64,000 nt of DNA from an uncultured Alphaproteobacteria bacterium (lineage in GTDB: Bacteria; Pseudomonadota; Alphaproteobacteria; RF32; CAG-239): contig CALXRP010000002.1 of assembly GCA_944390885.1 (NCBI GenBank), positions 1 through 64,000 of the forward strand. Direction: 5' to 3'. Both the position numbers and the translations under genes were made by a program. The notes under the pieces were generated by a model that worked only from the letters and a program-made list of their open reading frames with translations, had not been told where the DNA came from and ran no database searches. This document shows, piece by piece, positions 28,710-37,096 of the stretch; the first letter of the stretch is position 1; each line of letters starts with the position of its first letter.

Positions 28710-29006
28710 ATGGAATTGATATTGGTTTTCAAAACATTGCTGGCGCTGATATTTGTCATCGGCCTGCTTTTTCTCACGCTCTGGCTGTTCAAGACCTGCC
28801 GGCTGCACGGTTCGCAATGCCGTTTTTTCCAAAAACTGCAAGAAAACAAACGCATAAAAATCATTGAAAATCATAAACTGGATATGAAAAATTCATTATT
28901 AATTTTTCAAAAAGACGATTCTGAATTTTTACTCCTGCTCGGAAGCACACAAAATTTGCTGTTGGAAACAAAAAAAATCTCTGCCCGGAAAAATGCCCAT
29001 GACTAA
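28710..29006 (+). CDS. fliO: Flagellar biosynthesis protein FliO
   Basis: 98 residues: a membrane helix (about 4-28) and a short cytoplasmic domain with ENKRIKIIENHKLDMKNSLLIF and LLLLGSTQNLLLE, the FliO pattern. FliO aids assembly of the FliP ring of the flagellar type III export gate. Its end overlaps the fliP start by 14 bases, which supports the assignment. Confidence 0.88.
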   Translation: MELILVFKTLLALIFVIGLLFLTLWLFKTCRLHGSQCRFFQKLQENKRIKIIENHKLDMKNSLLIFQKDDSEFLLLLGSTQNLLLETKKISARKNAHD

Positions 29007-29742
29007 AAAACTGTTCTTTTTCTCTCTTATTTTTGCATTTTCGCTGTTTGCCGGTGCAGATATGGCTTTTGCCCAGTCTATCACGCTGGATGTTGCCGGA
29101 CAACCAACCGGCTCGGCCACGGCTCGGATATTCAACCTTCTGGCCGTCATAACGATTCTGTCTTTGGCGCCGTCCATCCTGATTATGATGACGTCTTTTA
29201 CAAGAATAGCCGTTGTTTTTTCCATCACTCGCAGCGCTCTGGCCACCAACTCCACCCCACCCAACATGGTACTGATCTCTTTAGCCTTGTTCCTGACAAT
29301 GTTTGTTATGGCCCCGACTTTTGAAAAATCTTGGGAACAGGGAATAAAACCGATGATTGATGAAAAAGTCGAACTCATGGAAGGCTTGGAAAAAGCTGCT
29401 GTTCCGCTCAAAGAATTTATGGTCAATAACACAAGAGAAAAAGACCTCTTGCTGTTTTCAGATCTTTCTCAAAGTCCTAAAGCAGAAAAAGTTGCCGACG
29501 CTCCGCTCAAAGTTGTTGTTCCTGCTTTTATGATCAGCGAACTCCGTCGGGCTTTTGAAATCGGTTTTCTGATATTCATTCCGTTTCTGATTATCGATAT
29601 GGTGATTGCCTCCGTCTTAATGTCAATGGGTATGATGATGTTGCCGCCAACCGTTTTGGCCATGCCGTTTAAAATAATCTTTTTTGTTTTGGTCGACGGA
29701 TGGTATCTGCTGGCCGGCTCTCTCGTTCAAAGCTTTAAGTAA
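28993..29742 (+). CDS. fliP: Flagellar export gate protein FliP
   Basis: 249 residues. A cleavable signal peptide ending in FAQS, as in most FliP proteins, precedes hydrophobic helices and the conserved segments MMTSFTRIAVVFSITR, PAFMISELRRAFEIGFLIFIPFL and MGMMMLPPTVLAMPFK. FliP forms the core of the flagellar export channel. Only fliO and fliP of the flagellar set are in this window, so whether the cell is motile cannot be decided from it. Confidence 0.97.
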   Translation: MPMTKKLFFFSLIFAFSLFAGADMAFAQSITLDVAGQPTGSATARIFNLLAVITILSLAPSILIMMTSFTRIAVVFSITRSALATNSTPPNMVLISLALFLTMFVMAPTFEKSWEQGIKPMIDEKVELMEGLEKAAVPLKEFMVNNTREKDLLLFSDLSQSPKAEKVADAPLKVVVPAFMISELRRAFEIGFLIFIPFLIIDMVIASVLMSMGMMMLPPTVLAMPFKIIFFVLVDGWYLLAGSLVQSFK

Positions 29743-29783
29743 AATTATTTTCACATGCAAAAAACATAGATTCGTTTAATATA

Positions 29784-29948
29784 ACACCCGCAGCCGGGAG
29801 ATTGGCTGTGGTGTCGAAAACATCTTACTAGATTAATTCCACGCTGGGTAGAGTTTGGGAAATAAGCCGCTTCGCGGACGAATAACCATGACTGTACCTA
29901 AACAGTTTTTCAGCTCCATCCGCCTGTTTTTAGGCGGATTTTGTTTTA
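29784..29948 (+). ncRNA. Candidate structured RNA or 5' leader
   Basis: The 165 bases after fliP form several hairpins. The first, ACACC-GCAGCC / GGCTGTGGTGT (29784-29814), is an 11-bp stem with one bulge. A CCGC-type hairpin follows near 29871, then ACTGT / ACAGT plus T5 (29890-29910), and a perfect terminator stem ATCCGCCT / AGGCGGAT with T-rich tail (29918-29948). A TATAAC-like -10 lies just before. No ORF with RBS is inside. It may be a stable RNA or a regulated leader for the gene at 29970. It matches no RNA family I can name. Confidence 0.5.
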
Positions 29949-29969
29949 ACAAATTTAAGGAGCGAGAAA

Positions 29970-30229
29970 TGTTATCAAGAAAATACAGAAAAGAATGGTT
30001 TAAGACTTTCCGAAGTTATTGCAATGCGGAATTAGACCGGATAATGACGGAAAGAGGGCTGACCAGCAGTGAATTATCCGACCATATAAACTTTATGGAA
30101 GGTCGGATAGAAAAACTGAGAAGAAACACCTGCCATGTGAGAATGGAAGAATATGTATATCTGTTTTCATTCCTGGATAAAGTCTTGGAAATAAAACTCA
30201 TCGATGCCAAAGACTATCCTTGGCAGTAA
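29970..30229 (+). CDS. Small HTH-like protein
   Basis: 86 residues from the ATG at 29970, which has AAGGAG eight bases upstream; longer frames upstream run through the hairpin region. The core, LDRIMTERGLTSSELSDHINF followed by RIEKLRRNTCHVRMEEYVYLF-type helices, resembles a lambda-repressor/XRE-like helix-turn-helix, so it is a possible DNA-binding regulator. The identification is by pattern only. It directly follows a terminator-like hairpin, so attenuation is possible. Confidence 0.6.
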
Positions 30230-30350
30230 CTTCAAAGCATTATGTCATTCACAAATCCCGTTATAGCAACGCGGCCTCTGTGGCACAGTGCTGTCAACTT
30301 GCCGCGCGCCTGCCGTGCAGGTCATCCCCGGGCGCATTATTTTTTTTATC

Positions 30351-30501
30351 GTCATCCCCGGGCTTGACCCGGGGATCCACCCTTCAAAGCACAATCTTAA
30401 CCGTGGAAAACAATGGAGCAACGCGATCCTCAGGGCACAATTCCGACAACTGACCGTTCAGGCCGTCGCCTGTGGATTGCCGGATCAAGTCCGGCAATGA
30501 C
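30351..30501. repeat. REPIN-like element: two inverted REP palindromes
   Basis: Two 29-base units, 30351-30379 and 30473-30501, are imperfect inverted copies of each other. Each is itself a palindrome: CCCCGGG-cttga-CCCGGGG on the left and TTGCCGGA-tcaag-TCCGGCAA on the right. 93 bases lie between them. A 13-base fragment of the left unit (GTCATCCCCGGGC) recurs at 30321-30333. This is the form of REP doublets (REPINs), non-autonomous elements moved by RAYT-type transposases. No RAYT gene is in the window. Confidence 0.75.
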
Positions 30502-30621
30502 ACAAGAAAAGAAAGCCCGAGAATGACAAAACTTTAATGCACAATCTCTCGTCCGGCACTTTTAACTGCCCTTTGCGAATGGCTTCGGTTTTGGAACAAA
30601 AACCGAAAGAAGCACTTAAGT

Positions 30622-30834
30622 TCCCCCTCTTTGCTAAGAGGGGGATTGGGGGCGTTAGAAATGCCCTTTAACGAGTACTTCTTAGTCTTTGTGAAAAAGA
30701 GGAAATTAAAAACACTATATGCTTTCTTGCCGTCTTAGCCTTGCGCTTAGACGGCCTGAACTTTTTCACGAAGACTTAGAAAACGAGTTCAGGGCTAGTA
30801 TTTTTGGTTACTTTTGTTACATGACAAAAGTAAC
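30622..30834. repeat. Cluster of hairpins and nested inverted repeats
   Basis: A non-coding run with a hairpin TCCCCCTCTT / AAGAGGGGGA (30622-30645), a 21-base inverted pair with 19 matches (30679-30699 and 30761-30781) enclosing a hairpin GCCGTCT / AGACGGC (30729-30755), and a perfect 11-bp hairpin GTTACTTTTGT / ACAAAAGTAAC (30807-30834). The stretch 30230-30930 contains no convincing gene; these repeats and the REPIN-like element fill it. Confidence 0.65.
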
Positions 30835-30882
30835 ATAAGAAATATCTCAGAGAAAAAACAAGAATCTCCCCCGGGGGATATG

Positions 30883-30909
30883 AAAAAGGGGGAAACAAGT
30901 TCCCCCTTT
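30883..30909 (-). terminator. Terminator of the outer-membrane protein gene
   Basis: AAAGGGGGAA / TTCCCCCTTT with a 5-base loop, followed on the minus strand by five T. Confidence 0.85.
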
Positions 30910-30930
30910 CTCTTTCACACATACAATAGC

Positions 30931-31563
30931 TTAGAATGTATAGCGAATACCGCCATAGATTTCATGGGCATTGATATTGGCATGCTCAAGTTCACCCATA
31001 TCAACATAACGGTAACCACCATCAATATTAATACACTTATTAATTCTGATTGTCAAACCGGCACCGAGGCTCCACGTAAAGTTAGTTTCCTCAAAGCTTT
31101 GCGTCGGCTGAATCAAACCATCGGAATGGCTGGTTTCTTCCATTTCCAAATACGTCCAACCAATACCGGCACTCAAATACGGGCTGATAACATAATTCGG
31201 CATAAAGTCAAAATAAGCATTAGCCATAACAGTTTTAGACTTCAGAACCATATGGCTGAAATATTTGCCGGCCAAAATCGGATTAGTTGCCGTATCGACC
31301 ATATCATCAAAATCATTACGATAGGTATATTCCAACTCAGCCCGAATATAGTTCCAACGATAACCGACAGCTCCGCTGATAAACCAAACATAATCAAAAT
31401 CCAAACGATTATCATCAAACGCACTATCATCATCTGAATTCATATTTTCATTAACGGTACCGCCACGGATTGCAAGATAAGCTCCGTCACGGGCACTGGC
31501 TGTCGCGCTCATTACGCTGCAGAATAAAGCGGCTGACAAAGCCATGAAAAAAAACTTTTTCAT
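30931..31563 (-). CDS. Outer-membrane beta-barrel protein
   Basis: 210 residues from ATG 31563 with GGAG upstream. A signal peptide ending in ATASA is followed by alternating amphipathic strands (GAYLAIRGG, WFISGAVGYRW, YLSAGIGWTYLEME, WSLGAGLTIRI) and a C-terminal IYGGIRYTF, whose final Phe is the BAM recognition signal. It looks like an eight-stranded OmpA/Omp25-like barrel. It could be a structural porin-like or adhesion protein. Confidence 0.88.
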   Translation of the reverse strand: MKKFFFMALSAALFCSVMSATASARDGAYLAIRGGTVNENMNSDDDSAFDDNRLDFDYVWFISGAVGYRWNYIRAELEYTYRNDFDDMVDTATNPILAGKYFSHMVLKSKTVMANAYFDFMPNYVISPYLSAGIGWTYLEMEETSHSDGLIQPTQSFEETNFTWSLGAGLTIRINKCINIDGGYRYVDMGELEHANINAHEIYGGIRYTF

Positions 31564-31777
31564 CAAATTAAGTCTCCAAGCTATTTTTATGCAAAATTTC
31601 TAATTTTGTCCATTTTATACTATATTTCTAAAAATTAATCAAGAATAAAATGCATAAAAATAATTATTTTTGCTCTTTGGAGGCAAAATAACACGATTTT
31701 TCTTATTAAATTATTAATTGAGAGCAAAAAAATCCTTTTTTTTGGCAAAAAATAAAAACGAATCGAGAATTTTTATG

Positions 31778-32257
31778 TCATTTTTTTGATTTTCGATAAT
31801 TATTATGACAAATAGCAATAGCCAAAGCATCGGAAGCATCATTATTTTTAGGCTTACACCCGGGCAAAAGCACTTTAACCATCATCTCCACCTGATTTTT
31901 TTCGGCATGCCCGACGCCGACAACCGCTTTTTTTACCTTATTCGGCTCATATTCGCTGACCGGAATATGATACCGAGCCGGCGCCAAAAGCACAACACCG
32001 CGCGCCTGTCCCAGTTTTATGGAAGAAAAAGGATTATTATTGACAAAAGTTTCTTCTATTGCAGCTTCATCGGGTTTATACAAATCAATCACATCACAAA
32101 TTCCCTGATGTAGCACAGCCAAACGCTCCGGCAGAGGCATCTGCGCCGTCGTCGTTACAATACCGTCAGCCACATAGCGTAACCGGTTGTTCTCAACTTC
32201 AATAATCCCCCACCCGGTAGAAGACAAGCTCGGGTCCAGCCCCAAAATCCGTATCAT
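31778..32257 (-). CDS. ruvC: Holliday junction resolvase RuvC
   Basis: 159 residues. Acidic catalytic residues Asp8, Glu69, Asp140 and Asp143 are in the expected contexts (GLDPSLSSTGWG, AIEETFVN, NNDASDALA). RuvC cuts Holliday junctions in homologous recombination. It follows yebC, a common pairing; a terminator-like hairpin lies between them. ruvA and ruvB are not adjacent here. Confidence 0.97.
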   Translation of the reverse strand: MIRILGLDPSLSSTGWGIIEVENNRLRYVADGIVTTTAQMPLPERLAVLHQGICDVIDLYKPDEAAIEETFVNNNPFSSIKLGQARGVVLLAPARYHIPVSEYEPNKVKKAVVGVGHAEKNQVEMMVKVLLPGCKPKNNDASDALAIAICHNNYRKSKK

Positions 32258-32274
32258 ACTTATTTCCTAAAAAA

Positions 32275-32309
32275 TAAAAGGCAGAAACTTGTCTACGCCC
32301 CTGCCTTTT
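32275..32309 (-). terminator. Terminator-like hairpin between yebC and ruvC
   Basis: AAAAGGCAG (32277-32285) pairs with CTGCCTTTT (32301-32309) around a 15-base loop, with T-rich sequence after it on the minus strand. ruvC starts 20 bases later, so this may attenuate rather than fully end transcription. Confidence 0.6.
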
Positions 32310-32333
32310 CTTCCCTTGTATATCTCCGCAATC

Positions 32334-33089
32334 CTATTCTTCGGCCATAGCGGCTAAAATATCTTCGGCAATTTCGGCATTATGATAAACTTGTTGAACA
32401 TCATCATCATCTTCCAAAGCCTCAACAAATGCCAAAAACTTCTCGGCCGTTTCTTTATCAGAAATACCAGTCTTTACCATCGGCTTCCAATCCAGACGAG
32501 AAGCGGAAGGTGTACCGAATTGTTTTTCCAAAGCCTCGGTAACGGCACCCAAATCATCCGGCAAAGTCTCAATTTCATGATGTTCATCATCAGAAACCAC
32601 ATCATTAGCACCTGCCTCCAATGCTGCTTCAAAAATTTTATCGGCATCGGCAACAGAAGCCGGATATTGTACAAACCCGATACGCTCAAAATTAAAAGTA
32701 ACTGAGCCGGTTTCACCCATAACACCGCCGCGTTTTCCAAAGATTGTACGAACATTTCCTGCCGTACGGTTCTTATTATCCGTCAATCCTTCAACAATAA
32801 TGGCAACTTTACCGGGGCCAAATCCCTCATAGCGGACAGATACATAATCATCACCGCCGGCAACCTGGTTAGCTTTAGAAATTGCCCGTTCAATATTGTC
32901 TTTCGGCATACTCTCTGCCCGGGCAGCCTGAATAGCCAGGCGGAGGCGTGGATTTTTGTCAGGATCAGGCAAACCGCTCTTGGCAGCAACGGTAATTTCA
33001 CGGGCCAGTTTAGCAAAAACCTTAGCTTTCTTGGCATCCTGAGCCCCTTTACGATACATAATATTTTTAAACTGGGAGTGTCCAGACAT
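32334..33089 (-). CDS. yebC: YebC/PmpR family protein
   Basis: 251 residues from the ATG at 33089, which has TTGGAGGAAAC just upstream. Family start MSGHSQFKNIMYRKGAQDAKK-type sequence and segments PKDNIERAISKA, YEGFGPGKVAIIVE, GGVMGETGSVTFNF are present. YebC-type proteins were annotated as transcription regulators; more recent work links them to translation of proline-rich stretches. Normal length. Upstream of ruvC. Confidence 0.96.
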   Translation of the reverse strand: MSGHSQFKNIMYRKGAQDAKKAKVFAKLAREITVAAKSGLPDPDKNPRLRLAIQAARAESMPKDNIERAISKANQVAGGDDYVSVRYEGFGPGKVAIIVEGLTDNKNRTAGNVRTIFGKRGGVMGETGSVTFNFERIGFVQYPASVADADKIFEAALEAGANDVVSDDEHHEIETLPDDLGAVTEALEKQFGTPSASRLDWKPMVKTGISDKETAEKFLAFVEALEDDDDVQQVYHNAEIAEDILAAMAEE

Positions 33090-33192
33090 TGTTTCCTCCA
33101 AAAAATAACGTCAATTCTTTGCGTTTTTACTCCAAAAAAAACACTGAATCAAGAAAAAATCTCACCAACCGGCACAAAAACCGGCAGCAGTT

Positions 33193-33966
33193 TTATTTCA
33201 GCACCATATATTCGATCTTTTGTTCATCCGCGCTCAAAATTTTTATCTGGTTTCCGGCAATATTAATCACGGCACCGTCACGTTTCGGAAAAGCCACATT
33301 CTGAAAACTGCCGCCATTTTCACCCGTTTGGCTATAATCCAAAACCATAAACCACATTTTGCCGTCACGAATACCGTCATATTTAATATCAATACCGCTT
33401 ATCGGTTTAGTCTGCTCTGTTTTTGAGTTTTTAACCGGAAACATTCTGAGCTCGTCAGGCGTCGGAACAAACGTAGCATCAAGAACAGCCAGTCGTCCGT
33501 TGCGGATCTGACCAATCTCGTTATATAATTGCCCATCCGGCTTAACCATAAACACAAACTTGTCAGAAAGGCTTGGAAAGAGCCGATATTCCACCCCATC
33601 AACCACCGCCGTTCCGATAACCCGATATGTTTTGTTGGCCAGAATAAGATCCGGTACGGAAGCACTGTTCATAATTCCGTCCATATTGGAACGAAGCAAA
33701 TTTTCGCGATACTTATTAACTTGATAAACTTTGCTGCTCAAAACCGTATTACCGACATAAGTGCTCTGCGGTTCATTATATTTTACACTTTTTTCATCAA
33801 CATACTCGCTGCTGACAAGTTCGGGTTCCGCCCCGGTAAAATTAACCGGATAAGTGCTGAAAGATTCCACCCAGACATTCCGTTCCGGCCACAAGTTCAA
33901 ATCGGAATACTGAAAAGAACATCCGGCTACAAGCCCCGCAGCCAAAACCATTGCTATTTTTTTCAT
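33193..33966 (-). CDS. Lipoprotein of unknown function
   Basis: 257 residues from ATG 33966 (MKKIAMVLAAG); an ATG four codons earlier is also possible. The signal peptide ends in VAGC, giving a lipoprotein. The mature part begins SFQYSDLNLWPERN and contains beta-rich segments such as YRVIGTAVVDGVEYRLF and KMWFMVLDYSQTGENG. No known domain is recognised. Probably anchored in the outer membrane facing the periplasm. Confidence 0.75.
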   Translation of the reverse strand: MKKIAMVLAAGLVAGCSFQYSDLNLWPERNVWVESFSTYPVNFTGAEPELVSSEYVDEKSVKYNEPQSTYVGNTVLSSKVYQVNKYRENLLRSNMDGIMNSASVPDLILANKTYRVIGTAVVDGVEYRLFPSLSDKFVFMVKPDGQLYNEIGQIRNGRLAVLDATFVPTPDELRMFPVKNSKTEQTKPISGIDIKYDGIRDGKMWFMVLDYSQTGENGGSFQNVAFPKRDGAVINIAGNQIKILSADEQKIEYMVLK

Positions 33967-34069
33967 CGCTTTATCCATTATATTTAAGCAGTTTGTTAAT
34001 GAAATAATAATCTAATTACTATACCATATTTACAAGATAGTAAACAACAAATTGAGAGTGTGGAATAAG

Positions 34070-34945
34070 ATGAACAATGCCGGAAGCTGCTGGCAGGTAA
34101 TATTTGCCCCGCAGGAAAATACTTCTCCGCTTTTGGAAGAATTTTTGGAAGAATATTTTGAGGTTGTCGCCTGCGACTATAACGATAACGGACAAGAAGT
34201 CCCGATGGGATACACCAGCCGCGATTTTAACGCTAAAGATCTGGAAAAACAAGCCGCCGCCCGCGGCATTGAACTTCCGTACTTTACCGTCAGCCTGCTG
34301 TCCAGCGAAAACTGGCTGAAAGACAACGTCATTGAATTTGCCCCGGTTGAAGTGGAAGACTTTCTGATTTACGGCATTCATGAAAAACAAGCCCCCAAAA
34401 CGGCCAAACTGCCGATCCGGATTTATGCGGCCACGGCTTTCGGTTCTGAACACCAGACCACCAAATCCTGCTTAAAAGCCATTTGCGAGCTCAACCGGAT
34501 GAATGCGCCGCACGCCAATATTTTGGATGTCGGCTGCGGCTCAGGCATTTTGTCTCTGGGAGCAGCCAAACTCTGGCAGCCGGAAACCCGCATTACGGCC
34601 GTAGACATTGATCAGGAGGCCGTTTGGGTAACCCGTCAAAACGCTGCGGACAACGATCTGGCCGAATTTATCACCGCTGAAGTCAGTAACGGTTACGAGG
34701 CCGAAATTGTGCAAAAAAATGCGCCTTATGACATTATATTTGCCAATATCCTCGCCCGCCCGCTGATTGAAATGGCACCGGATCTGGCTGCACATTTAAA
34801 ACCGGGCGGATACGCCGTTCTCTCCGGCTTTATCACAGACCAGGAAGAATGGGTAATCAATGCCCATACCAATCAGGGGCTGAACCTTATTAAAATATAT
34901 GAGCTTGACAACTGGCGTGCTGCTTTAATGGAGAAACCGGAATGA
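34070..34945 (+). CDS. prmA: Ribosomal protein L11 methyltransferase
   Basis: 291 residues from ATG 34070; TTG and GTG codons a few triplets upstream are alternatives. The SAM-binding motif LDVGCGSGILSLGAAKL, the acidic loop VDIDQEAVWVTRQNA, and FANILARPLIEMAP are characteristic of PrmA, which trimethylates L11 lysines and its N-terminus. Overlaps the next gene by four bases (ATGA). Confidence 0.93.
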   Translation: MNNAGSCWQVIFAPQENTSPLLEEFLEEYFEVVACDYNDNGQEVPMGYTSRDFNAKDLEKQAAARGIELPYFTVSLLSSENWLKDNVIEFAPVEVEDFLIYGIHEKQAPKTAKLPIRIYAATAFGSEHQTTKSCLKAICELNRMNAPHANILDVGCGSGILSLGAAKLWQPETRITAVDIDQEAVWVTRQNAADNDLAEFITAEVSNGYEAEIVQKNAPYDIIFANILARPLIEMAPDLAAHLKPGGYAVLSGFITDQEEWVINAHTNQGLNLIKIYELDNWRAALMEKPE

Positions 34946-36615
34946 CGCTTTCAGAATTTCAGAATTTAATCAAAGAAAAAGGCTATGACGCCTATATTGT
35001 AACCCGCAACAACATGTTTCTCGGCCAAGATATTCTGCCGGAAGAAAACCGCTTGCGTGAGCTCTCCGGCTTTAGCGGTTCCGCCGGCAATTTGCTTGTT
35101 TTTCCGGATCGGGCCGTCTTATTTGTCGACGGCCGTTACGAGCTCCAGGCCGCCCGCGAAGTTGACGCAGAAAAAATACAAGTCGTCGTTACCCGGGAAA
35201 CCATTGCCACTTGGCTGCAAAACAATATTTTTGACAATCTGAAAATCGGATACAACGCTTGGTGCCATTCCGTCAGCGAAACCGATTATTGGAACCGGGT
35301 ATTAAAACGCTTTAATTTTATTGAAGATAAAGAAAACCTGCTCAACATCCGCCCGAGCGATAAAAAATGCGAAATTTTTGAACACGACGTCAAATACGCC
35401 GGCGTTTCAATGGATGAGAAAATATCAATGCTCGTGCCGTATATTCAAAAAAACAAATGCGATGCCTATTTTCTGGCGGCCTGCGACAGCGTTTCCTGGC
35501 TGTTAAACCTACGCTCCGACTGCTTGCCCGATACACCGATTCTCCGTGCCTTTGCCTTAATCTCCGCAGACGGCGAAGTCAGCCTGTTTGCCAATGACTT
35601 CTCCAAACTCGGCGAAGAACTGGCCAAATACAACGGAAAAAACATCGGCATGGCTTATAACAATACGCCGCGGGCGGTTTTCAGCCTGATGAAAGAACAA
35701 AATATCTGGATAGAAAACCTTGCCAACCCGATTCTTTTGTGGAAAGCGGTTAAAAATCCGGTCGAGCTGGACAATCTCCGAAAAGCCCACCGCCGCGATG
35801 CCGTTGCTCTATGCCGTTTCTTACACTGGCTTGATCACAACTGGCAAAACAAAACCGAACTGGATGTTGTTGAAAAACTGCACGACTTCCGCCGCCGCGG
35901 CGAGAATTTCTTCTCCAACAGTTTTGAGACGATTGCCGGCTTTGCTCAAAACGGCGCCGTAGTCCATTACCAGCCGTCTCAGGCCACAAACCTGCCTTTA
36001 AGCGAAGGCTCGCTGCTCTTGCTCGACAGCGGCGCCCAATATTATGACGGCACAACGGATATCACCCGCACCATTGCCATCGGCACGCCGACACAAGATA
36101 TGATTGACGACTTCACCCTCGTCTTAAAAGCTCATATTGCTTTGGCTTCTGCCGTTTTTCCGGAGGGCACGTCCGGCCAGGCACTTGATATTCTGGCTCG
36201 CAGCCAACTCTGGCAACGGGGAAAAGACTACAATCACGGCACCGGCCACGGAGTCGGATTTTTCCTAAACGTTCACGAAGGCCCGCAAAATATTTCAAGC
36301 CGTAGTTCCCAAACGCCGTTTCAGCCGGGAATGGTTACCTCCGTTGAACCGGGATATTATAAAGAAAACTGCTACGGCATCCGGATTGAAAACCTTGTTG
36401 AGACCATTGACGCCGGTTTTGAAACCCCGATGTTTTGTTTCCGGCCTTTAACGCTCGTCCCCCTTGATAAACGCCTGATGAATAAATATCTCCTTACCGA
36501 ACAGGAAATCGAGTGGGTCAACGGCTATCACCGCCGGGTCTGGACAGAGATCTCGCCGCTGCTGGAAAATGCCGAACTGCAATCCTGGCTAAAGAAGGCT
36601 TGCGCCCCGCTCTGA
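34942..36615 (+). CDS. pepP: Xaa-Pro aminopeptidase (M24 family)
   Basis: 557 residues. It releases N-terminal residues before proline. Two N-terminal creatinase-like domains precede the pita-bread catalytic domain with metal ligands in LLLDSGAQYYDGTTDITRT (two Asp), GTGHGVGFFLNVHEGPQ (His), SVEPGYY (Glu) and RIENLVE (Glu). This long form resembles the eukaryote-like aminopeptidase P found in Alphaproteobacteria. Coupled to prmA. It ends in TGA. Confidence 0.95.
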   Translation: MTLSEFQNLIKEKGYDAYIVTRNNMFLGQDILPEENRLRELSGFSGSAGNLLVFPDRAVLFVDGRYELQAAREVDAEKIQVVVTRETIATWLQNNIFDNLKIGYNAWCHSVSETDYWNRVLKRFNFIEDKENLLNIRPSDKKCEIFEHDVKYAGVSMDEKISMLVPYIQKNKCDAYFLAACDSVSWLLNLRSDCLPDTPILRAFALISADGEVSLFANDFSKLGEELAKYNGKNIGMAYNNTPRAVFSLMKEQNIWIENLANPILLWKAVKNPVELDNLRKAHRRDAVALCRFLHWLDHNWQNKTELDVVEKLHDFRRRGENFFSNSFETIAGFAQNGAVVHYQPSQATNLPLSEGSLLLLDSGAQYYDGTTDITRTIAIGTPTQDMIDDFTLVLKAHIALASAVFPEGTSGQALDILARSQLWQRGKDYNHGTGHGVGFFLNVHEGPQNISSRSSQTPFQPGMVTSVEPGYYKENCYGIRIENLVETIDAGFETPMFCFRPLTLVPLDKRLMNKYLLTEQEIEWVNGYHRRVWTEISPLLENAELQSWLKKACAPL

Positions 36616-36634
36616 CAACAGGGGAGAAACACGC

Positions 36635-37096
36635 ATGAAAAAAATCTTGCCGGCTCTTTGCGCCGGAATAGCCGCTTTGTCCGTTGCTCCGGTTCGGGCG
36701 GCTTTGGTCTATGACGGAGAATACAATCCGGATCAGACAATGCAGGAATACTTTGACGCGGCTTATTATAATTACAGCAAACCGATAATCTTTGTCTTCT
36801 TCAACAACGAGCCTTGTTATGATTGCGCTGAAACGGTCGCACTGATAGAACAGGTTTATAATCAGAATTATAAAAACCTCTACAGTTTTTTCATCATAAA
36901 TTATCAAAACGACCAAGAATACAATTTCATCGGCAATTATAACCTTTCCCGTCCGCTGGAAGTTGTTTTGCAAAACGTTGAAGACGGACAGGCGCTCGGT
37001 TATCGCAAACTTGAAAATCTGCAAAATATGATATCGGACCCCTTAAGCTTTTCCGATTATCTGACTGAAGAAATAAACAGCTTTTTCGCTAATTAA
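36635..37096 (+). CDS. Periplasmic thioredoxin-like protein with CYDC
   Basis: 153 residues. A signal peptide ending in PVRAA leads to a domain with IIFVFFNNEPCYDCAETV, where CYDC sits at a thioredoxin-like active-site position after a beta strand. No canonical cis-Pro TP motif is evident; SRPLEVVL may serve. It recalls the ArsF-type nitroreductase-associated family, but that is a weak guess. It starts 19 bases after pepP with GGGGAGAAA upstream, and its last four bases overlap the convergent gene's stop. Confidence 0.7.
   Translation: MKKILPALCAGIAALSVAPVRAALVYDGEYNPDQTMQEYFDAAYYNYSKPIIFVFFNNEPCYDCAETVALIEQVYNQNYKNLYSFFIINYQNDQEYNFIGNYNLSRPLEVVLQNVEDGQALGYRKLENLQNMISDPLSFSDYLTEEINSFFAN

Noticed and set aside
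29784-29948. tmRNA, SRP RNA or RNase P RNA at this place
   Set aside because: None of the signature sequences that I can recall for these RNAs is visible; left as unidentified structured RNA.
30230-30930. Possible CRISPR array or coding genes in the gene-free region
   Set aside because: The repeats are palindromes in inverted orientation and not regularly spaced; no cas genes; frames there are short.
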